From contig OZ007570.1 in NCBI GenBank assembly GCA_963931925.1, positions 23,781,340 to 23,845,339 of the forward strand: a stretch of DNA of 64,000 bases, in the 5' to 3' direction. A model generated the notes under the pieces. The model saw nothing but the letters and a program-made list of their open reading frames with translations. It was not told the DNA's origin and made no database searches. Position 1 is the stretch's first letter. Every line of letters starts with the position of its first letter. Positions 24,634 to 36,279 of this stretch are shown here, in pieces. This DNA is from Onchidella celtica. Its lineage: Eukaryota > Mollusca > Gastropoda > Systellommatophora > Onchidiidae. The translations under genes and the position numbers were made by a program.

Positions 24634-24938
24634 ATCCCTATGTAAAGATTTGGCTCTCGTATGGGGCAACGCGGATGGAGAAGAAGAAAACCAACATCAA
24701 GATGCGAACTCTCAACCCCATCTACAACGAGTCATTCATTTTCGATATACCATGGGAGAAAATCCGAGAAGCCAATCTGGAGGTCAGCGTCATGGACTTT
24801 GACAAGGTGGGACGCAACGAGCTGATTGGTCGAGTTGTCCTCGGGTGTAGAAGTGGACCAATGGAAACGCGTCACTGGAACGACATGGTGGCCAAACCTC
24901 GACAACAAGTAGCTCAGTGGCATTTGTTGAAAGACTGA
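24634..24938 (+). CDS. SYT7: Synaptotagmin-7, terminal coding exon (rest of C2B and stop)
   Basis: Acceptor TTTCATTCCCAG completes the Asp codon, giving DPYVKIWLSYG, then MEKKKTNIKMRTLNPIYNES, the polybasic strand, and PWEKIREANLEVSVMDFDKV. It ends with KPRQQVAQWHLLKD and TGA. The WHLL near the C-terminus is the synaptotagmin WHXL motif. In loop 3 the first two Ca2+ ligands (Asp-Phe-Asp) are present, but the third acidic position is Glu (GRNELIG) where vertebrate SYT7 has Asp. Insect Syt7 as I recall it also has Glu, and the VPWEKIRE/GRNELIGR wording is characteristic of protostome Syt7. The 3' UTR begins at 24939. Confidence 0.97.
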
Positions 24939-27900
24939 GTTTGAATTATTGTTGATGACTGCATGTGCTTACGTTTTGATGACCAAGGCTGTTGATCTAC
25001 CGTCATGTTGTTGTGCAGACTTAGCAGTGTTCACTACTTTTTATACACGCAATGTTGAAGAATGCCTATTCTTTTATTCTGTTCTACCTTCACCAGGGTA
25101 TCAGCAAAACCTGTCTGGGACAAAGACTGGAAACAAAGTTCAAACCACCATACGCCTATATCATAGAAGCTCTCCTTTTCTTATCAGGTCATGTTATTAA
25201 AATCTTAAGCAGCAGCATAACTTTTCATCCTTCTTTAATCAATAGATCGATTTATCACGCTCAAACTTACATGCATAGTTAGCCTATAATTACTCTTAAT
25301 TTTTGTTAGATTAAAAGAGGAACAACTGCTTTCTTATGAAACTGAAAACAAGCTTTGCTTGAAATGCTTCACAGCAATGAAACAAATCTCTGAAAGCCAT
25401 CATCATGCAGTGTGACAGAATATGTGAAACATTACCTTAAAATTATAAAATGTCTACCTGTATTTGAGCCATCTGGCTAAATTAATGCTTTTGGGAGGTG
25501 GCCACAAATTGATCATTTAAAAAAAAGTCTTTTGGTTACAAGGCTCAGAGAGACACTATTTGAAAATTATTGTAGTTACTGTACAATACTACATATTGAT
25601 TAGTGTATCTGTTGTGACTGTAGGATGAAGGATTTTACTGATATGACAACATGACTTGGGTCACCTTTACACATAATTTAATATGTGTCACATGTCCATG
25701 GCAGTGGGATTCCTGAGAGTGTCAAACAGAGAAAGCTTAAGTACATATTACTTTTACAGCGTTCATGTTTAGTATTTGACCCTAAGAAGTCAAAATACTA
25801 AAGTAAGGTTTGACTGATGTTCACATCATGTCCCATTTTGTAGATGGAGACCTGTAACACAAAATCGGAATATTGTTGTAGAAACCAAAGAAATAATCAA
25901 ATTCCAGAAGAGCATCTAAGAACTCTCGTTTTCAAAATTTAGTCCCATTTTGATTTTAAATCACCGCAAGGTAACAACTTACTCTCTGACAGTAAATCAG
26001 AAAATTCATGAAATTAAAACAGGAAATGAAAATGTGGGTGCCAGTTTCCCAATACTGAATCCCTGATTATTCCGAGCTGCCAGATGGCAATTGAATTTGA
26101 TTTCCCAAATGCAACACAATAATCCTTGTATTTTTTTATTTTTTTATCTGATAACTGAGAAATCAGATATGGGATGATTGGCATATTATTTGCTAGGACA
26201 GATTTACTGCAGTTACAGTCTTAGAGCACAGCGGAGGCCAGGGGCCTATATAATGGCACATTTCACATCATTTTGCTTCAAACATGAAAATAAATTACGT
26301 AGATATACATGTAATGTGGTAAGCTAGGTTTCACCTGCATGTGCCAAAATCTGGCCACGATTATGGATTTGACTTGATTTTTTAAGAAAACCTAAAGAAG
26401 CTTAAATCTGTCACTAACCTTGATTTAGAACTTTCTTGGCCTTAAAATGACATCATTATTGTTTTTTAAAGATATAAAGAGGAAAAAACAACAGTCAAAT
26501 ACTGCCTGTGAACATACAGGTGCAGAAAAGGATAAACTGTGTTGTTTCTTTAACTCGGGAGAGCCTGTTGGAAAAAGCGTAAATTCTTGATAGTGTATTT
26601 ATTAAATCGACATGACAAAGAATCCCATGTCCATTCGTTCAAAAGGCAATGATTTGTTTTCTTGTGGAATTGAAAATAAAACGTATATTTTGTGTGTAAA
26701 GTTTGATATAATTAATGCTTCATGTTTCCCATGGTCTGATTAATGAATCCAGTTGATGAAGTGTATCAGATGACAATGAGACAGTAGGGCTTGTTTTCAA
26801 CATATTAGAACATACATGCTTGTATTACAATGATGTGTCATTGTCAATAACCGTTGTTTCAATGTCCAAGTTGGGGTGGATCAGTTTACAGGGTTATTAT
26901 TTCAGTGCCTCTCGGCATTTTTATCCATTTTCTAAAATTATTCTGACAGCTTATAGCTAAATACTATTTTCATGAATTTAATAATATGCAATAATTAAGC
27001 ATGAATTGCATTTTTTTTCTTTTGCTGTCTTTGTTTCAAACTCTTGCCCCTTTCCAGCTTTTTGCTGCTTTTTTTCAAATTCATTACGACTGGGTGTTGA
27101 GCAAAAAATAGTTTTTGCATTGATTTACAAATATTTATGATTACGTTTGTGAATTTTATTTCTTTTTTCGCCTGTTTCAAAAACTCTGAGGGAATATTGT
27201 AGGCCCTAATGGCCTAAAATAATAAAGGCGACTTTTTTTTTTCCAGCAAATCTGTCTCTAGACGCATGGTATATACATATATATAAATATTGTGTAAGAT
27301 TCCTGTATGTCGATTCACTGTAAATATTTGCCTGCTTTCTTCTCATTCACCTGTGTTATGGCATTTGTTTTTGTTCCATTCCTCTCCTGATGTGGTGACT
27401 AACTAATATATATATATTTTTTTTTTAAAATCAAAATACATGTGTTGTATCAATTTAGAGATAAGGAAAGCAAAATTTCAAAGAGAAACTGACAAAATAT
27501 CAAAGGCAAACCATCAAGGAGCAGGACCTTTTTTTTTTTTAGAAGGTTTACTTTGTAGGGACATATTTCAGCGAACGGATGTTGTTTTAACAATCCTCTG
27601 TCCATCTGATGGTCACAACAGCATAGCAATTTAAACATGACAATTTGAAAGAACATGCCAGTGCAAAGATCGCTTGCATTAACCAAAAATACTACATGAC
27701 AGATATTGAGTGCGATTTTAGACTTAAATTTTCTCTCTATATATATATTATAAAATTAAATCCAGATAGTCGGTCAACTCATCAGTCAAAAGCTGCTCCA
27801 TTGAATCCTATCAAGACGATATAAATATTTTCATGTCCCTGTCGAAATAATTCATGGATCTCAAAAATTAAAGAAGCAGAATGTGCAAAACAATGGATGG

Positions 27901-28307
27901 ATAAAAAACATTATTTTAGTTATTAAATTGTTTTCTTTCGAGTGTAGATCTAGTGACTGTCACATCATGGTTGCAAATCTGTCTTCTTGTCCTTTTCATT
28001 TCAAAAAAAAAAAAAAGCGAAGTGAAAAAAAAAAATTAAAAAAAACATACACATGTATAATCAGTTCCATGAATTTGGGCTTTAAAAAAAAAATTAGAAA
28101 GCTTAACAAGAGCTTTCACCAGTCAGTCAAAATTCTGTGATATTGTTTTATAGTAATTGGTGTTAAATTTGAGCACTGTTTATGTTAAGTCATCACTCAC
28201 CCCCACAATTCATTGGCCAGATTACTGTTTACGTGTTTTTATTTTCATTCATGATCATGTTGCATTGTTCAGAAACTCCTTATATCTTAAATGTTTTGGA
28301 GTGGGTA

Positions 28308-28369
28308 ATATGATCAAGGTATATGGTGTGTTATCAAATCTTATAAGATAATGTGTGTCTGACAAAATG
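28308..28369 (+). repeat. 62-bp perfect direct repeat, copy 1
   Basis: Identical to 30006-30067 over 62 bases (starts ATATGATCAAGGTATATGG, ends GTGTCTGACAAAATG). The surrounding bases do not match. It is single-copy-like sequence rather than simple repeat. Confidence 0.95.
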
Positions 28370-30005
28370 GAGGAATTCTTTCTTCTTATTTTTATGTTTC
28401 GAAGTTCATGCTTAGACAGGTACAGCTGTAACTAAGCTTTTGTTCAGAGAGGTATATATTTATGTGTACACAGAATAAGCTTGTCCTCAGCTGGGCAATC
28501 TGTAAAATATTGTACAATTAGACAAACCCAAAATCAGACAACAGAACCTTTCGATCAAAACCACATATTAAAATAGAATTTGATGACAGCTCTAAACACA
28601 GACGTTGAGATATAATTGATACAACTGTACTTGTCCAAACACTTTCTTTGTCTGAAATTACCAAATTGTCCATGGATAAGTTTCAACATTTCGAAAAAGC
28701 GTGCCTGCTATGCATTTATTGGCTGTGCCGAGGCTGACACTGACTAGGGACATGCTAATACGTATAATGTCATTTTGCAACTATAATGCAGGAACATGAA
28801 TGAGAATTCTGGCTATGGATTTCATGTGACCAGTTTTGTTGTGTTTTTTTTTTTTTTTAGACTCAATTGTCTTGTCATCAGGAGTCCCACAGGTCCTTAA
28901 AAATTTTAATTTAAACTAGTTTACAAACCGAGTGTTATCTACCAGATTGTGTTATGTCCAATTTTATAATGTGTCTGTGGACATCCAAGACACAAGTTGC
29001 ATTGTTTTATTTCAGAACCCAATAAAATTCTTCATGTGACCATGTTGAAGTTATTGCAATTATTTAAATTTTCATAGAAATTACAACTTTCAAACACGTT
29101 TGACTATTTTGGACAAAAAAAAAACATCCTGGTTATTTGTCAGATTGTAAAATATAATGGAAATTTTTTTTTTTTTTTAAATGTTACATTTTCACTGTAT
29201 AATGACTAGGTCAGTGAACAATGGCCAAAATACAAGTAATATGAATAAATCCAGAACGTCATTCAACCGTATATTAGCGTAAGAAACTTTTTTTTGTTTG
29301 TTTGTTCAATCAGACTTTTAAAAGTCATTTGTACAAAATTTGAAAATCAATTACGAAGGTAAATAAGGGCTTTAATGACCTGTGGTAACCCTGTATCACT
29401 TATAAAGTTCCATTGCCATGTAGGCTGAGGTAAGATTTTGAAGCTGAGCGTAACAGTAGATTAATAAATGAACATCATAGGGTTGTCATGTGTTGGAAAG
29501 GGAATGTGGTCTGAGTTTCAAGGTGTATGTTGTCATGTTATGTTTTGCTGTGTACTGGACTGAAAGGGCAGGCAGAAATTGTTAGAAAATCAATTCATGT
29601 GTGAAATGATTCTATGATCATCTATTTTTTTTTTTTTCATGATTTTGTGATCATTTTTTTTTTTTTCGTCTGCCATGTTTCATTTTTTCATATTTATAAA
29701 TTTGCAGACATTTTTACAACGCTATTCAAGCTAAATTGACAGTTATTAATCAGATTTTACTTGTGCTCTATAAGCTAAATACTAAATGAAAATCTACATC
29801 GCTCTTTGCCTGTTTGGTTTTTTTTTTTTTTTTGGAATCGAATTCTTGAAAAAAAAAAAAAAGAGAAGGAGAAAGCAGAGTCATAATAAAAATACACTTA
29901 AATACAAAACTTTTTTCAATTATTGATACAAAAAAAAAAAAATCGAGGTGCCGCCCTACTTTTCTTTCTTGAAATTTCTATTTTAATCATTTCAAGTATA
30001 GATAT

Positions 30006-30067
30006 ATATGATCAAGGTATATGGTGTGTTATCAAATCTTATAAGATAATGTGTGTCTGACAAAATG
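30006..30067 (+). repeat. 62-bp perfect direct repeat, copy 2
   Basis: Second identical copy, 1,698 bp downstream of the first, in the same orientation. It sits right after a short TA dinucleotide stretch. Perfect identity in otherwise AT-rich sequence suggests a recent duplication, or an assembly error. Confidence 0.95.
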
Positions 30068-33000
30068 AAGTGTTTTTGCTTATCGTAGTCAGTCATAATG
30101 TTGCAGTGTTAGAAATCTGCCATTGCCAGATGAATGCCTTTGAGCACGAGATAGATCTGTTTGTTTTCAGAGCTACAGTGCCCTAGGCTTCTGTGCCTAT
30201 GGCCATAAACATTCATTCAGCTTATTTCAAAATTCTTTATTTCCACAATTTCTGCTTTTGTTGAATGGTATTACAGTGGAAAGAGTGCATCAAGCTGCAC
30301 TCCACAAATGGAATTTTCATCAATAGAAAATAGAAATACCTGTATCTACAAGACTAGAAAGAGAAAAAAGGTTAGACCTAAGTATCAGACAAAGCTGAAA
30401 ATGGAATTTCTACCTGACCACCAGGTGAAAGTCTAGCATTAATTTTGGCGCTTCAACATTGCCAGGAGTCACTTGTACGAAGTTTTTATATTCACAATTT
30501 TAGTACATTAAAAGAATTCTTTTTCAATATTATTTTTATGCCGTTTAAAAAGGCAACTTTTGATGCTATGTTTATTTCTTTCATTTTTTAAAGTTATTTA
30601 TCATTATTATTAATGTTTAATGTCATTGATATAGCATTTCTTTTGAGAGGTTCAGTTACCTGACAGTATGATCAAGCTATCACATGAACTAAAGCAATGA
30701 AGATTAATTGTTTAAATTTGCCATTGTCTACATTATTATAAATTTCCCTATGCCAGCCATCCCATGATGTCGTCTTCGTCTTCTGACTTTGTTGTTGTTC
30801 ACATTTATGAGTTAAATTAGGATTTCTGGTTAGACACTTGTAATTTTATCTGTACAGATGTGTCCACATTTACTGTATGTATATATATATATATATATAT
30901 AACTAAAGTCAAGATTTTGTCCGTCATCATAAATAACTGTTCAATGATTTTTTAAAGTCTTGGATAACGTATAATTAATATATACAATCTGTCATCAAGT
31001 AGAAAAGCTTGCGTGTTGGTTGCTAATACTGTCACATCAAATGTACAATAACACTGTATGAAAACCAGACACATAATTCATTTTCAGTTTCACAGAACGA
31101 GAAATTAATTATAATTTTAGCAATCAAAATGTACATGTATTATCCTATCTTCCCAACAAATTTCACTAGTAGAGCAGGAGGCTGCATGTTGCAGGACATT
31201 AAATTATTGTGCCGGATACATTATAAAATGTATTTAGCCATATTACATAATTGTGCAATTACTTGCCAATGCAGTTATAGTTGTCTCTCCAGCATCACCT
31301 TAGATCTATTTACATTTTTAAAGTGGAATAAAATGATAGTCTCTACTCATGAATAATAATAGGCCTGCCAGCCCCCTCTTTATCCTGGTTATAATTACTC
31401 ATTTGACAGAGAACCTAAGCACACTGATCCAATTCTGTTTTTCAAAAGAATTTCTTAGGCCAGATTGAGAACTTTTCTCAGGTCAGCAAATTATGAAAAC
31501 ATATTTTTTCTGCATTAATTTCATGAAGGAAAAATAAATTGTTTATGACATTTTCCAAGAATTCCAATACACTATAACTGTGTTTTTGAAAATTAAACAG
31601 CTGAATTGATATAGATCTAGTGGGAAACAAGCCATAAAAGCAAAGACAAATGTGTAGGGGGAACACGTTTTGGTCCAGAAGATGAATTAAAATGAAATTA
31701 CCAGTCCACAGTAGTGAAAAGTCACAGGAGAGGTAGTGGATTAGGTACTACCGGGGACCTCGAAGACACATTATTATATTAACTTATCTTTTAAAGAAAA
31801 AACATTAGACAAATATCCTCTCTGTCAAAGTGCATATTTGATTGTATTATGACAACGGTATTTTGGCGCAGTGTATTGCAAGTTTAGTTCAGCTGTACAG
31901 AGAGGAGATAGCTGGTCCATGGATCGGCCATTGCGAGCTCTTCCCCAGTCCCTAACATCTTTGGCTCTTCTGTTCTTCAATTTTTATCTAAAAACGCTTG
32001 ACTTCACAAATTTACATCTGTCCATCTTTTGTTTTTTCTTGATTAGGTATAAACTTTCTATAAATGTATCATAATGAACCTCGACGCAAGTTCTTGTGTG
32101 CCATGATTAGGAAAGCTAGTCATCCTTACCTCCTGTGAATTTTCCTCCTTTTTTCGAAATGGTAAATGACATGAAGTCTTCTTGCTTTTACAATAGAAGA
32201 AGACAAAGATTAAATGAATCTACATTTTATGAGGGGTTGCAAAACAAACTGTTGGGGTAGACACTCAGGCAGGGCAGGAAGGCCAGTAGGAGTTGACCGT
32301 TGGCAGTTTTGAGTAATGCATGTTTTAAAATTTATATTACATGTACATGTACTTGTTTGCAAGTGGCAACTTCTATGGTGACAAGTTACATCAAAATTCT
32401 GTTTAGCTGCTTTTTGTTGATTGTCAGTGCTGATATAATAAGCTCTCAGTTGGTAAATGTATTTAATTTGTAAATTCTTATTAATCTACTTGGTTATAAG
32501 ATCATTTTTTTTTTTTTTTGCATGCTTACTAGGGATGGGGAAGGCAGAATTTTTCAGTAATTCCTTTTTTCCATTGATTGCCAATCTTTAAATATGTGTA
32601 ATTCAGTACTTCATGGTTGGAAACCAATTACAACTGTAAATAATGTGCAATGATTCTGTTCTTGACATGACGCTTCTGAACATTTTATAGACCAGCACAA
32701 TTGTTTATTACACAGGTTTTACCGTGCTCTCATATAAAATACAACCAGCAACTGCTTTAGAGCTTCAGCTGTGTCCCAGGATATAAACCATTCTCAGAAT
32801 TATATATCAAATTTTGAAAATGACCATGGTCTACCCAAAGTTTCAATAATTCAGAAGAGAGTTCAAGATAAAAAATATGCAAACATTGCCTCTGGTCTCG
32901 AAAACTAAGATAATGAAATACAGTGTAATGCTAATTCCTCTTTTGTCTCAGTAAATACATGTATAATATATTTTTTAATTTTAACTTCTTTTAAATAATT

Positions 33001-36000
33001 AGTGAATATTCGACCAGAGTTTCTTATTTCATTAATTTTGTTCTAAACGGAGTTTTACTTGGTCAAGAGAGTACAGTGAGTATTGCAATCATTCAGACTG
33101 AACTCGCTTGGGTTTCTAAACATGCAAATTAAGTAGATGTCGGTCTATGTGCCAAGTACATGTACTACAATTCATTTTCAAATTATTTTTTTTTTCTCTT
33201 GAATGCCTTGCACAGTCACACCCATGTCAAAAAGTATGTTCATGTATTCTGCCATTGCAAGAACAAATTACACATTGTAAAAAAAATATAAAAAAATAAA
33301 AACCTGGACGAAAAAAAAATATACCAATAGATGCCAATTAAAAGAAAACGACTACCAATACCATTTGCTGTGGTCTCTTTTCTGTGTATCAGATGTATGA
33401 CCATGTGTGTTGTCTGCGTGCTCAAGTTAAATAAAAGAAGATTACCAATGGATCGTTCCATACCGGAGGAAAGGACTGATGAAATATGATCCATGAGGCT
33501 GATGAGAGGAGTGGGTCTTTGAACTGCACCTGATCCAAGCACTTAATCGCATGGCTGATCAGACAGATTGATTCTTCTGCCTATTCACACCTGAGAGCTA
33601 TGTCCGTCCATATGGAGGACGAAAGTTTCATCCTTCGTCAAATCCACAAAACCTCTCTACATAATAATATATCGCTTGTAAGTGTTCACACCAAACACCT
33701 ATACCCACCAGTCATTTCACTTTATTGCTGCACGAAAAATTCTTCTGCCAGTATCCGTATATTTCCAGTATTACGTAAGTTACATCACTGTGACGACTGA
33801 TGTCACATCAATAAATGTGCTTTTACTTGAAGTTGTCTAATGTTTCCAACCTAATTCTAGTGTACGCCAACACTTTCCGTTTGGTATCCATACTGGGACT
33901 TGTTTCAGAGCTAAACTATGCATGATTATCAGAATGAAATATCTAAGTTCAAAAACGACCACTGTTTGCTCCAAGTTTCAACAATTCGTGGGGTATCTGC
34001 CATATTTTTGTATCCAACATTTTACTGATTCTGAGTTTTGTCATGAAAATGGTTTTCTCACTCCTAATTTCATTATGTATAAGTGTCCTTCCAGTTGGTT
34101 AAAAACTTTTCAAAGTACATGTATGTGTTTGTGACGTTTTATTATCCTCTGATTTTACATAACTCTTCAAAGTTTTGATCCTCATTTTCTCCAAAAAAAA
34201 AAAAAAAAATGCAGACCATACAAGAATAATGGAAAATAAGCCTACCCAATGAATTCCAAAACAGAATTGTGTTTTACCAATACCAGGCAACAAATTTTCA
34301 GTGTGAATACTTATCTCTTCAGCACCATGCATGCTTTAAAGATGGGTGGACATGGATCTCTGCAACAGTTACAGATTTCTTTTATACAGTGTACCTTCTT
34401 TCAAGAAGCCAACAATCATTCTCTAACAAACCACAAGAAGCCTGGGTACGGATACACATCTGTACATTTTATTGAAAGAAAACACCCCCTCCATGTTAAT
34501 TTTGCAGCACAGTATGAAAGTGACAATATTTCAAAATTAATGGAAAACAGAACAATATAACAAAAAAAATTACATTAAAAGAAAAAAAAAAGTAACATGC
34601 AGGAGCTAATGTTTGGAATTCTAGCAGAAATTTAAAACAAAAATCTGAAATAAAAAAGAAAAAGAGAGAGAGAGAAAGATTTCAACAGTCAATTTCACGC
34701 AGCTACGCGTTTCATTTTCAGTTCGCTATCTAGTGTGGAACCTGCCTGTCATAGCTAATGAAAGACAGGGATTATTAAAAAAACAACAAAAGAAAATCAG
34801 GGATAGGAACAGATGACACAGACCAGCACTGGGTGCCTTAACACCAATTCCATGTTAGACACTGCCCTCCCAACTGAAGTGAAAAGAAAAGTTTTTAAAA
34901 GGAATTTCAGTTTGCATGGGCACAAATAAAATATTCTGGTGGTTTTTCAGTGCACATGCAATTGCAAATTACATCACATTTGAGGAAGACCACACCATGC
35001 CTTATATCTTGGTCCTCTCTTTTATCCTGGAAATCCCTATTAGAGTGTAAACAAGTTTAATTCTCAACATAAAGAATGTAAAAGAAGTATGCTAGTGAAT
35101 GTCACACACCAACAAAACATGAGACGGCCACATACAAGAGCTTCTGTTTCCAGGCAAACAGAACAAAAAGACACGCCTGAGAAAATGCCTATCACTGGTA
35201 GAGACAAAACAAAAATTCTGGCTCACACTTACTTCAGCATAAGAAATGACCATTCAAAGTGCTGTTGTTTTGTAAATGGGATTGATGTCTTTATTCTCAA
35301 GCCTTACATAGTCTTTTCACCCTGCATGATATTAATCAAAATGATCCCCCCATTTTGAATGAGCATGAAATAACTTGACAATTTTTATTTTTTTTTGGCT
35401 ACTTTACTATGTGACCATTCATATGCATTCGCCCATAAATATCTGTTCGTAATGCAATTTACGATGAAACAAATTGGAAAGAAAAAAAGAGACAACAATT
35501 CATTTACATTTTGATATAGCTGATGCAATATGACAGTATCTGAGAAGAATGTTTCAAGCATAAAAATATTTCATGTGACATGCAGTGCCAAGCAATAAAA
35601 CAGCACATCCAAAATATAACCCCCATCTGAGAGATCCTCAGTTTCCTTAATGTAATGAGCCACATAATTAAAACTTAAAAACTGCTTTCAGATATATTTC
35701 TACTCTACTGAAATAAACAAACAAAAATCTTGATCGTCACGACAAGTATAAGTGTACCAGACACATAAATAAAACATAAACATGACTATCCCATCATGTT
35801 GTTTCCACTTTTTTTGTAAGATCTGTCACGGTCATGCTACACAAAAATTTTACTGAAGGTTGATTTCAAGATGGTAAGACAGTCAAACATAATACAAATC
35901 AATATGTTCCCGCCCAAAAAAGCAAATGGATATTTGTGAATTCTTTCACTGAAATTCTGTTTTCAAAAATCAGCCTTCTCTGCAAAAAAGAATTCAGTCA

Positions 36001-36267
36001 ATGACACAGAGGTCAAAGCCTCTTGATAAACAGATTTAGAAAGTCTTGGAAAAATAGACCTCAAGATTTCTTACTTAAAATTTTGGGAAATCACCACAAG
36101 GGCTAGTTATAACACATTATCTCTACAAACCAAATGATAAATGCATTAAAATAATCAAAAAAGAAGAAAAAATTAATAAGATGGTGATGTCTAATTTACT
36201 ATCATACTTACTGTCCTGATCTAATTAGTGTCATGAATTCCAAAACGTCGAGAAAAAAAGGCGTTGC

Positions 36268-36279
36268 TGATGCCGATAG
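36268..36279 (+). repeat. Target-site duplication of the LINE, left copy
   Basis: TGATGCCGATAG, repeated exactly at 39527-39538 on the other side of the LINE. The right copy merges with the GAT tail, so the true duplication could be slightly shorter. Confidence 0.85.

Larger units (their letters stand above)
24939..36279. other. SYT7 3' UTR plus AT-rich intergenic space; no gene recognised
   Basis: No coding exon, RNA gene or obvious transposon was recognised in this 11-kb stretch. It is distinctly more AT-rich and poorer in transposons than the upstream introns, with many T and A runs. Part of it must be the SYT7 3' UTR. Candidate AATAAA signals on the + strand include those near 26674, 27220 and 29021 and others near 33431 and 33810, so the cleavage site cannot be fixed. 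The rightmost part may instead be 3' UTR of the convergent ARFGAP gene. A perfect 62-bp repeat is listed separately. Confidence 0.6.

Noticed and set aside
33240-33542. 100-codon minus-strand frame in the intergenic region
   Set aside because: Ends in low-complexity Phe/Tyr/Ile-rich sequence from A/T runs; no splice-linked neighbours or recognisable motif.
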